Source: Rhodospirillaceae bacterium (GTDB lineage: Bacteria > Pseudomonadota > Alphaproteobacteria > Rhodospirillales > Casp-alpha2). Taken from it: DNA of 51,351 nt. This document shows, piece after piece, positions 34,005 to 41,376 of the stretch. The DNA lies in contig NZRL01000102.1 of the NCBI GenBank assembly GCA_002696205.1, positions 1-51,351 on the forward strand, given 5' to 3'. Made by a program: the position numbers and the translations under genes. Each line of letters opens with the position of its first letter. The first letter of the stretch is position 1. A model generated the notes under the pieces. It was given only the letters and a program-made list of their open reading frames with translations, did no database searches and was not told the DNA's origin.

Positions 34005-34756
34005 TGCTGCGCAACCGCCTGATCACCGTTCTGACCTTCAACGGCGGCACCCTGTTCCGGACCAAGCTGTTCGAACCGGATTACCGATACACCCATAATT
34101 TCGTCGATTCATGGTCCGTCGACGAGATCGTCATGCTGGACGTGACCCGTGATCCGGGCGCCGACAAATCGGCCTTCTACGAAGTCGTCACCCAATTCGC
34201 CAAGGAATGCTTCGTGCCTCTGGCGGTCGGCGGCGGCATCCGCAACATGGACGACGTCCGCGCGATGATGGCGGCCGGCGGCGACAAGGTCGTCGTCAAC
34301 TCCGGCGCCGTCGAACGCCCCGAATTCATCACCGAAATCGCCGAAGCCTACGGCCGTCAATGCGTCGTTCTGTCGATCGACGCCCGTAAATCCGATGACC
34401 TGGAGGGCGGCTACGAAGTCTTTTCCCATTTCGCCGCTCGGCCCACGGGCAAGACACCGGCCGGGTGGGCGGCCGAGGGAGAGCAGCTGGGCGCCGGCGA
34501 AATCATGATCACCTCGGTCGAACGGGACGGCTCCCTGCAAGGCTACGACATCCCCCTATGCCGCCAGGTATCCGACGCCGTCACCCTGCCCGTTCTCGGC
34601 ATGGCCGGGGCCGGCAACTGGAAGCATTTCGTCGAAGGCGTGGAACAGGGCGGGCTCAGCGCCGTCTGCACCCAGAACATCTACCATTTCACGGAAACCT
34701 CCATCGCCAGCGCGAAGAAATTCATGGAAAAGAAAGGTATTCCGGTCAGGCTGTAA
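34004..34756 (+). CDS. hisF: HisF-like cyclase paralog with altered active-site Asp
   Basis: The 250-aa (beta-alpha)8 barrel aligns with HisF. It begins MLRNRLITVLTFNGGTLF and has FVPLAVGGGIRNMDDVRAMM and VVVNSGAVERPEFI. In histidine-pathway HisF the first strand carries catalytic Asp11 (CLDV); here position 11 is Thr (VLTF). The second Asp is kept (VVLSIDARKSD). Loss of Asp11 argues against imidazole-glycerol-phosphate synthesis and for an ammonia-channel role with HisH and the neighbouring sugar amidotransferase. Confidence 0.83.
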   Translation: MLRNRLITVLTFNGGTLFRTKLFEPDYRYTHNFVDSWSVDEIVMLDVTRDPGADKSAFYEVVTQFAKECFVPLAVGGGIRNMDDVRAMMAAGGDKVVVNSGAVERPEFITEIAEAYGRQCVVLSIDARKSDDLEGGYEVFSHFAARPTGKTPAGWAAEGEQLGAGEIMITSVERDGSLQGYDIPLCRQVSDAVTLPVLGMAGAGNWKHFVEGVEQGGLSAVCTQNIYHFTETSIASAKKFMEKKGIPVRL

Positions 34757-34795
34757 GGCTTGATAACCAGAGAGAATTCCTGGGTACGGGGAGCC

Positions 34796-35905
34796 ATGGT
34801 CAAATACTGCAAAACCTGTCTGATGCCGGATACCCGGCCGCGGATCGTGTTCGACGCCGACGGCGTGTGCAACGCGTGCCATACGGCGGCCGCCAAGGAC
34901 GACATCGATTGGAACGCCCGGCGGGCCGAGTTCCTGGATTACGTCGAACGGTTTCGCCCCGAAGACGGTCCCTACGACTGCATCGTACCCTGGTCCGGCG
35001 GCAAGGATTCCAGCGCCATCGCCTGGAAACTGAAGTTCGAGTTCGGGCTGAACCCGCTGCTCGTCACCTTCTCGCCGCTAATGCCGAACGACATCGCCGT
35101 CCACAACCGCGAAGAGATGCTGAAGGCCGGCTTCGATCATGTGATGATTCGTGCCAATCAGAAGGTCTCGCGCCACCTTTCCCGGCGCTTCTTCATCGAA
35201 CGGGGCGATCCCAAGATTCATTGGAACGCCGGCGTCAACGCCGTGCCCGTGCAGACCGCCGTCAACTACGGCATCCCGTTGCTGTTCTATGCCGAACACG
35301 GCGAAAGCGAATACGGCGGGCGGGTGCTGTCGGAAGAGCACCGCAAGGTCCGCGACTTCGCCGAAGTCCTGGAACACCAGATCGGCGACGATCCCTACAA
35401 TTGGATGGACGACGTCGTCGACGAAAAGGAACTGGCCCCGTACCTTTATCCGGACCTGGGCCGGGTCGAGGAACTGGGCGTGAAGGCGCTGTACTTCGCC
35501 TATTTCTTCCGCTGGTCGATGAAGGAAAACTACGACTACATCAAGGACAAGATCGATTTCCGGCTGGCCGAGAACGACCGCACCGACGGCACCTTCACCA
35601 ATTTCGACAGCCTGGACGACAAGATCGACAACCTCTACTACCACATGCAGTTCATCAAATTCGGCTTCGGCCGCGCCGTGCGCGACGCCTGCCGGATGAT
35701 CCAGAACAATCAGATGACCCGCGAGGAAGGCCTGGAACTGGCGCGCAAATACGACGCCGAGTTCCCGGCGACCTATCATGACGAACATTTGGAATACCTC
35801 TCGCTGACCGAGGCCGAATTCCAGGACACCATCGACAAGCACCGCGACCCGCAGATCTGGGAACAGCGCGGCAACGAATGGGTCCTGAAGGTACCCTTGG
35901 AATAG
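34796..35905 (+). CDS. N-acetyl sugar amidotransferase (WbpG/PseA-type)
   Basis: The 369-aa protein belongs to the family that converts an N-acetyl group of a sugar into acetamidino with ammonia from HisH/HisF. It starts with a zinc-type knuckle VKYCKTCLMPDTRP, then GVCNACH. An ATP PP-loop, VPWSGGKDSSAIAWKL, follows at about residues 64-79, with LFYAEHGESEYGGR further on. PseA (Campylobacter) and WbpG (Pseudomonas) are the model members. ATG 34796 is chosen; GGGGAG lies very close (2 nt), and an in-frame TTG at 34760 is possible. The trio order hisH-hisF-wbpG is intact. Confidence 0.88.
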   Translation: MVKYCKTCLMPDTRPRIVFDADGVCNACHTAAAKDDIDWNARRAEFLDYVERFRPEDGPYDCIVPWSGGKDSSAIAWKLKFEFGLNPLLVTFSPLMPNDIAVHNREEMLKAGFDHVMIRANQKVSRHLSRRFFIERGDPKIHWNAGVNAVPVQTAVNYGIPLLFYAEHGESEYGGRVLSEEHRKVRDFAEVLEHQIGDDPYNWMDDVVDEKELAPYLYPDLGRVEELGVKALYFAYFFRWSMKENYDYIKDKIDFRLAENDRTDGTFTNFDSLDDKIDNLYYHMQFIKFGFGRAVRDACRMIQNNQMTREEGLELARKYDAEFPATYHDEHLEYLSLTEAEFQDTIDKHRDPQIWEQRGNEWVLKVPLE

Positions 35906-35937
35906 AACGGGCGAGCGGCCCGCGACCGGAGACCGAC

Positions 35938-36837
35938 ATGCGCGAATATCCCTGTAACCTCTGCGGCAGCGACGACCTGGCCGAAATCGCCTGTGCGCCG
36001 ACCTATATGGCCGGTCGGCCCCTGCATGTCTGCCGCTCCTGCGGCATGGTTCAGGTCGCCCACCGCAAAACACCGGAAGAGATCAAGGCCTCCTGGGCCG
36101 ACGAAATGTACCGGGCCGACGAGAAGACGCGCCTGTCCGACACCACCTACACCGCCCGCATTCCCGCCGTTCACGCCCGCCAGACCTTCGCCGCCGATTT
36201 CATCGATGAAGCCGTGTCCTTTCGCGGCAAGAGCGTTTGCGACCTGGGTGCCGGCGAAGGCGATTTTCTGGAGATGCTCAAGACCCCGGACCATGGCGCG
36301 GACGAGGTCTTCGCCGTCGAGCCGTCGGGCGCCAATTGCCGCATGCTGGCCGATCGCGGCATTCCTCATTTCGACGGCATCGCCGAGGAATACCTGGCCC
36401 AGGCCACCGACCGCCACGGCACCTTCGACATCGTCACCTTGATCTGGACGCTGGAAAATTGCCCCTCGGCCGCCGATGTGATGGATGCCGCCTGGCATCT
36501 GTGCAAACCGGGCGGGCATGTCGCCGTGGCCACGGGCTCGCGCATTCTGGTGCCGTTCAAGAAGCCGCTGCAGTACTACATCGGCCCCAACGCCGACGTG
36601 CATCCCTATCATTTTTCGGCCAAGACCCTGGCCGGATACATGGCACAGGCCGGGTTCCGCATGACCGACGTGAACCGCTATATCGACAGCGACTATCTGG
36701 TCATGGTCGGCGAGAAGACCGACCGCACCGCCCCGATCTCCTGGGAAGGCGACAACGCGACCGCCGTGCTCGGCTTCTTCGACCGCTGGGACAAGGAAAC
36801 GCAAGGCTTCTACATGGCGGACGGCCCAAGCCCATGA
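35938..36837 (+). CDS. Class I methyltransferase with N-terminal zinc-binding domain
   Basis: The 299-aa protein opens with MREYPCNLCGSDDLAE and VCRSCGMVQVAH, a four-Cys zinc-type domain found in sugar C- or O-methyltransferases (Methyltransf_13 type). The SAM domain has SVCDLGAGEGDFLEML at about residues 97-112 and IVTLIWTLENC later. Acceptors in this family are often NDP-keto-sugars. ATG 35938 is chosen as the first conserved residue; the stop overlaps the next start (ATGA). Confidence 0.8.
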   Translation: MREYPCNLCGSDDLAEIACAPTYMAGRPLHVCRSCGMVQVAHRKTPEEIKASWADEMYRADEKTRLSDTTYTARIPAVHARQTFAADFIDEAVSFRGKSVCDLGAGEGDFLEMLKTPDHGADEVFAVEPSGANCRMLADRGIPHFDGIAEEYLAQATDRHGTFDIVTLIWTLENCPSAADVMDAAWHLCKPGGHVAVATGSRILVPFKKPLQYYIGPNADVHPYHFSAKTLAGYMAQAGFRMTDVNRYIDSDYLVMVGEKTDRTAPISWEGDNATAVLGFFDRWDKETQGFYMADGPSP

Positions 36838-37592
36838 CCGCCGCCGGGGCCGCATATTCCGCAGCCCTAGATTGCCGGGAACAAACGTTCGAGACCGGCA
36901 TCGCGGGCCAGCCCGTGGCCAAGCTGACGGTTCCGGACGAGGCCGGATCGAACCTCTCCGCCCAACTAACCGACATCATGACGGGCTGGCGTGACGGCGG
37001 CACCTGGCTGGTGTCCTGCCGCGTCCCCGCCGAGCGGGCGGACCAGATCAACGCCCTTGAATCCGCCGGGTTCCATCCCGTCGAGACCCTGGTGACGTTC
37101 TACCAATCCACCCGCCCACCGCGCGGCCTGAGCATCGAAACGGGCCCGGCCCGCGCCGATGAGACCGATACCTGCGTCGATCTGGCGCTGAACGCCTTCA
37201 CGTTCGACCGGCTGCACCGCGACCCTCAGGTCCCCGACGCGGTCGCCGACGCGATCCGCGCCGCCTGGGTCCGCAATGACATGGCCGGTCGCGCCGCCGC
37301 CCCTCTGGTCGCCCGGATCGACGGGCAAGTCGCGGGCTTCAACCTCTGCCTTCTGACAGGCCGCACCGCTGTCATTGACCTGATTGCCGTCGCCGCTCCC
37401 TTCCGGCGCCAGGGCATCGCCGGACAGATGATCGAAGCCGCCTTCGACCATTTCCGCGAGACCATCGACGGCATCCGCGTCGGTACCCAGGAAGACAACC
37501 TTGCCTCCATGCGGCTCTATGAACGGGCCGGGTTCGCGGTCGAACGGCGCGATGTGACCCTGCATTGGGTAAACCCCCGGGTGACGCCATGA
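36834..37592 (+). CDS. GNAT N-acetyltransferase (WecD/RffC-like)
   Basis: The 252-aa protein has a C-terminal GNAT domain. LVARIDGQVAGFNLCLLTG is a beta-strand, followed by acetyl-CoA motif A IAVAAPFRRQGIAGQMIEAA at about residues 182-201, and motif B VGTQEDNLASMRLYERAGF. The order and spacing resemble the dTDP-fucosamine acetyltransferase WecD. It probably acylates the amine set by one of the DegT-type aminotransferases. Its start overlaps the methyltransferase stop as ATGA and its stop overlaps the next start. The frame is open far upstream inside the previous gene, but only this ATG fits. Confidence 0.82.
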   Translation: MTAAGAAYSAALDCREQTFETGIAGQPVAKLTVPDEAGSNLSAQLTDIMTGWRDGGTWLVSCRVPAERADQINALESAGFHPVETLVTFYQSTRPPRGLSIETGPARADETDTCVDLALNAFTFDRLHRDPQVPDAVADAIRAAWVRNDMAGRAAAPLVARIDGQVAGFNLCLLTGRTAVIDLIAVAAPFRRQGIAGQMIEAAFDHFRETIDGIRVGTQEDNLASMRLYERAGFAVERRDVTLHWVNPRVTP

Positions 37593-38311
37593 CCACCGGC
37601 ATCGTCATCTTCGCGCGTCTCGACTCGTCGCGCCTGCCGGGCAAGGTGTTGAAGCCGCTGTCCGGCACGCCGATGCTCGATTGGACGCTGCAGCGCAGCC
37701 GCGCGGCGGGCCTGCCGGTCATGCTGGCGACCTCCGACCGCGCCGTCGATGATCCCATTGCCGAATTCGCCGAGGCGGCCGGCCTCGATCTGTTTCGTGG
37801 TGACGGTGCCGACGTGCTCGGCCGGGCACTGGCCGCCGCCCGCGCCTTCGGCCTGGACACGCTGATCCGGATTTCCGCCGACAGTCCCTTCATCGACCCG
37901 GCGCTGATCGCCGCCGTGGCGCGGGTTCACGACCGCGAGAAGCCGGACCTGACGACCAACGTCTTCCCCCGCAGCTTCCCGCCGGGTATCAGCGCAGAAG
38001 CCGTCCCGCTGGCGACCCTGGAACGCCTGGACGCCGAGGTCTCCGACATCGCGATGCGCGAACACGTCACGCTGCATGCCTACGAAAACCCGGACGCCTA
38101 CCGGATCGTCAATGTCGCGGCGAACGGCCCGGATTATGCCGAGGACGGCCATGCCGCCTTGCATCTGGCCGTGGACCAGCCCGAAGATTTCGACCGCGCC
38201 GAATGGATCGCGGCGCACCTGTCGTCGCGCGATGCCGGTCTCGGCGAGATCGCGCGCCTCGCACAGGAACATGATATGAAGATTTCAACGAACGAAGGGA
38301 GCCTGACATGA
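37589..38311 (+). CDS. SpsF-type cytidylyltransferase (second of three)
   Basis: The 240-aa protein has the CTP loop GIVIFARLDSSRLPGKVLKP at the N-terminus, LIRISADSPFIDPALIAAVA near residue 95 (metal site), and SDIAMREHVTLHAYENPDAY, as in sugar-acid activating enzymes. It keeps the family loop RLPGKVL, unlike the first copy. It starts with an ATGA overlap and ends with an ATGA overlap to the aminotransferase. Confidence 0.85.
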   Translation: MTTGIVIFARLDSSRLPGKVLKPLSGTPMLDWTLQRSRAAGLPVMLATSDRAVDDPIAEFAEAAGLDLFRGDGADVLGRALAAARAFGLDTLIRISADSPFIDPALIAAVARVHDREKPDLTTNVFPRSFPPGISAEAVPLATLERLDAEVSDIAMREHVTLHAYENPDAYRIVNVAANGPDYAEDGHAALHLAVDQPEDFDRAEWIAAHLSSRDAGLGEIARLAQEHDMKISTNEGSLT

Positions 38312-39588
38312 GCGATTTGGCGCTCCTCGGCGGCACGCCGGTCATCGGCGGCGACCTCCCCCCTTACCCCTCCATGGGCAAGGCGGAGGAAGAGGCCGTG
38401 CGCGCGGTCGTCCAATCGGGCTGCCTGTCCGGCTTCTTCGGCTCGCCCGGCCCGGAATTCCTGGGCGGCCCCAAGGTCCGCGAGTTCGAAGCCGCCTGGG
38501 CCGCCCGTTTCGGCGCCAAGCACGCGGTCAGCGTCAATTCCAACACCTCCGGCCTGTTCGCCGCCATGGGCGCCATTGGCCTGTCGCCGGGCGACGAGGT
38601 CATCGTGCCGCCCTGGACCATGTCGGCGACCGTCGTTTCGCCGCTGATCTACGGCGGCATTCCCGTGTTCGCCGATATCGAGGAGGAAACCTTCTGCATC
38701 GATCCGGAAAAGGTCGCGGCCCAGATCACCGACAAGACCCGCGCCATCGTCGCCGTGAACCTGTTCGGCCATCCGGCCCGCATGGCGGACCTGCGCGCCC
38801 TGGCCGATGCCAAAGGCATCTATCTCATCGAAGACAACGCCCAGGCGCCGCTCGGCATGGAGAACGGCAAGCCCACGGGCACCATCGGCCATATCGGCAT
38901 CGCCAGCCTGAACTTCCACAAGCATATCCATACGGGCGAAGGCGGCGTCTGCGTCACCAATGACGACGATCTGGCGACGCGCCTGCAGCTGATTCGCAAC
39001 CATGCGGAAAACGCGGCGATCCACGAAGGCGTGACCGACTTGGTCAACATGGTCGGCTTCAATTTCCGCATGACCGAACTGTCCGCCGCCGTCGGCCTGG
39101 TCCAATTGGCCGATATCGAACGACATGTCGCCGTCCGGGAAAAGCTGGCGGAACGGCTGTCCGAGGGCACCCGCGATCTGGCCGGTTGGACCGTTCCAGC
39201 GGTGCGCGACGGCTGCCGCCATAACTATTACGTCTGGCTGGTCAAATACGACGAAGCCCAGGTCGGCGTCAGCCGCGAGCTGTTCTGCAAGGCCCTGAAC
39301 GCCGAGGGATTCCCCAACTTCCCGGCCTACCTGCCGCCGCTTTATCGCCTGCCCCTGTTCAAGTCGCGCACGGCCATCGGCCGCGAAGGCTGGCCCTTCA
39401 CCTTGACGGACCGCACCTTTGAAGACGGCCAATGCCCGGTGACCGAACGCCTGCACGAACGCGAGGCGATTTTGTTCGAGCCCTGCGCCTATGACGTCGA
39501 CGACGCCCTGGCCGACAAGATGATCGCGGCGATCCGCAAGGTCCACGCCCATCGGGCCGACCTGAACGCCCACGCGGAAGCGGGCTGA
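38308..39588 (+). CDS. DegT/DnrJ/EryC1-type sugar aminotransferase (second of two)
   Basis: The 426-aa PLP enzyme has VSVNSNTSGLFAAMGAIGLS, EVIVPPWTMSATVVSPLIYG, IYLIEDNAQAPLG (PLP-anchoring Asp) and LNFHKHIHTGEGG with the PLP Lys at about residue 205. It is longer than the first aminotransferase and clearly distinct from it in sequence. It probably makes a different amino sugar or acts at another carbon. AGGGAG precedes the start. It ends 3 nt before the next gene. Confidence 0.88.
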   Translation: MSDLALLGGTPVIGGDLPPYPSMGKAEEEAVRAVVQSGCLSGFFGSPGPEFLGGPKVREFEAAWAARFGAKHAVSVNSNTSGLFAAMGAIGLSPGDEVIVPPWTMSATVVSPLIYGGIPVFADIEEETFCIDPEKVAAQITDKTRAIVAVNLFGHPARMADLRALADAKGIYLIEDNAQAPLGMENGKPTGTIGHIGIASLNFHKHIHTGEGGVCVTNDDDLATRLQLIRNHAENAAIHEGVTDLVNMVGFNFRMTELSAAVGLVQLADIERHVAVREKLAERLSEGTRDLAGWTVPAVRDGCRHNYYVWLVKYDEAQVGVSRELFCKALNAEGFPNFPAYLPPLYRLPLFKSRTAIGREGWPFTLTDRTFEDGQCPVTERLHEREAILFEPCAYDVDDALADKMIAAIRKVHAHRADLNAHAEAG

Positions 39589-39591
39589 GCC

Positions 39592-40344
39592 ATGGCCCCG
39601 GCCGCACCCCGTGTCGTCGCCAGCATCGAGGCCCGAATGTCGGCCTCGCGCCTGCCCGGCAAGGTGCTGATGGACGTCGAAGGCGCGCCGGCCCTGGAAC
39701 GCCTGGTGCGGCGGCTCGACCGGGCCCACCGGCTGGACGCCATTGTCCTGGCCACCACGACCAACCCCGCCGACGACCCCCTGGCCGAATGGGCCGAGGC
39801 CCGTCGGCTTCCCTGCTACCGAGGCTCGGAAGACGACGTGCTCGACCGCGTCGTCGAGGCCCAGCGCATGATGGGATCGGAAATCGTGGTCGAGGTCTGC
39901 GGCGATACGCCGTTGTTGGACCCGCGCGTCATCGACGCGGCCGTCACCCGTTACCTGGAAGGCGGCGTCGATGTCGTCTCCAACACCGCGCGTCTGACCT
40001 GGCCGCAAGGCATCGACGCCCAGGTCTTCGCCTTCGGCGCCTTGGACAAGGTCGCGCGGACGCAATCCGATCCCGCCGTGCGCGAGCATGTCTCGCTCTA
40101 TTTCTACGAACATCCCGAGATCTATCGCATCCATCATTTGGCGGCGCCCGAGGCGGAAACCCGCCCTGGCCTGCGCCTGCAACTGGATTACGCGGAAGAT
40201 CTGGAACTGATCCGTGCCGTCTATGCGGGGCTGGAGCCGACATACGGCGACGGCTTCGGCGTGCGCGAAGTGCTTGATCTGATTGCCCGCCAGCCGGAGA
40301 TCGCGGCCCTGAATGCCGATTGCGAAGAAAAGGCGGCGCGATGA
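39592..40344 (+). CDS. SpsF-type cytidylyltransferase (third of three)
   Basis: The 250-aa protein has VVASIEARMSASRLPGKVLM, then LATTTNPADDPLAEWAEARR, VVEVCGDTPLLDPRVIDAAV with the metal Asp, and LQLDYAEDLELIRAVY at the end. It is more like the classic SpsF form than copy one. Copies 2 and 3 flank an aminotransferase. The stop overlaps the next start (ATGA). Confidence 0.85.
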   Translation: MAPAAPRVVASIEARMSASRLPGKVLMDVEGAPALERLVRRLDRAHRLDAIVLATTTNPADDPLAEWAEARRLPCYRGSEDDVLDRVVEAQRMMGSEIVVEVCGDTPLLDPRVIDAAVTRYLEGGVDVVSNTARLTWPQGIDAQVFAFGALDKVARTQSDPAVREHVSLYFYEHPEIYRIHHLAAPEAETRPGLRLQLDYAEDLELIRAVYAGLEPTYGDGFGVREVLDLIARQPEIAALNADCEEKAAR

Positions 40345-41372
40345 GCGGTCTGCGCACCCTCGTCGTCGGTTTCGGACAGGTCGCCTCGGGCCTGACCCGC
40401 GACGCGCGCATGGCGCAGTATTTCGATTATGCCTCCCACGCCGCCGTTCTGGCGGCCCATCCAGCCTTCGACTGGCAAGGGGTGGTCGATCCCAACGCTG
40501 CGGCCCAGGCCGATGCCCGTGACACCTGGGGCGTGCCCCATTGCGGCGGTGACCTGGACGAGATTATTGCCAAGGTTCGGCCCGAGATCGCGATCCTGGC
40601 GGCCCCGCCGGGCGACCGGGCGAAAGCCGTCGCCGCCATGCCGGACCTGAAGGCCGTCCTGGTCGAAAAGCCGCTGAACAGCCCCGGCACGGGCGAACGC
40701 AACGGCGACGGCGCGGCGCTGCGCGCGGTCTGCGCCGAGAGGAACCTGCCCGTCCTGGTCAATTACTGGCGGCGGGCCGACCGCCTGTTCCAGGCATTGG
40801 CGGCGGGCGGCTTGGCCGAACACGTCGGCAGCCCCCAGGCCGTGTTCGGGCTTTACGGCAACGGCCTCGCCAACAACGGCGGGCATCTGATCGATTTCCT
40901 GCGGATGCTGCTGGGCGAGGTCGTCGCGGCGCAGGCGCTGGGCCCGGACGAAACGGCGATGGGTGCGCCGATCACCGGCGATCGGCATCTGCCCTTCGCC
41001 CTGACCTTCGCCGACGGCCCCGTGGCGACATTGCAGCCCCTCGATTTCCGCCGGTACCGCGAGGTCGGCCTGGATATCTGGGGCGACGGCGGGCGGCTGT
41101 CGATCGTTCAAGAGGGTCTCGTCACCCGCCTCTTCCCATTGACCGAGAACCGGGGGGTCACCGGCGAAAACGAGATCGCCTCGGACGCGGGCATAGAGCT
41201 TGAGCGGACGGTCGCCGACTCGCTCTATCGCATGTACGACAATCTGGCCAAAACGGCGGCGGGATCCGCCATGCCCTGGTCGCCTTTGGAATCGGCCCTG
41301 ACCAACGAGCGAATCATCGAAGCGATCCTGCGCTCCGCCGCCGAAGACGGCGCCCGCCAATCGCTGGTGTGA
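40341..41372 (+). CDS. Gfo/Idh/MocA-family oxidoreductase (second of two)
   Basis: The 343-aa protein has TLVVGFGQVASGL as NAD-binding loop, VLVEKPLNSPG with the EKP catalytic Lys at about residue 118, PVLVNYWRRADRLFQALAAG, and NNGGHLIDFLRMLLGE. It is divergent from the first copy, with a long stretch between strand 1 and the EKP motif. Sugar dehydrogenase is the likely class; the substrate is unknown. It overlaps the cytidylyltransferase by ATGA and ends 4 nt before the next gene. Confidence 0.82.
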   Translation: MSGLRTLVVGFGQVASGLTRDARMAQYFDYASHAAVLAAHPAFDWQGVVDPNAAAQADARDTWGVPHCGGDLDEIIAKVRPEIAILAAPPGDRAKAVAAMPDLKAVLVEKPLNSPGTGERNGDGAALRAVCAERNLPVLVNYWRRADRLFQALAAGGLAEHVGSPQAVFGLYGNGLANNGGHLIDFLRMLLGEVVAAQALGPDETAMGAPITGDRHLPFALTFADGPVATLQPLDFRRYREVGLDIWGDGGRLSIVQEGLVTRLFPLTENRGVTGENEIASDAGIELERTVADSLYRMYDNLAKTAAGSAMPWSPLESALTNERIIEAILRSAAEDGARQSLV

Positions 41373-41376
41373 TCCC

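Noticed and set aside
33387-34756. Histidine biosynthesis operon
   Set aside because: Only hisH and hisF homologs are present; HisF has lost Asp11 and they flank a WbpG-type sugar amidotransferase.
38134-40182. A 682-codon open frame on the minus strand opposite the second aminotransferase and cytidylyltransferases 2 and 3
   Set aside because: The plus strand carries intact enzyme motifs and ATGA overlaps here; the antisense frame is compositionally a shadow.
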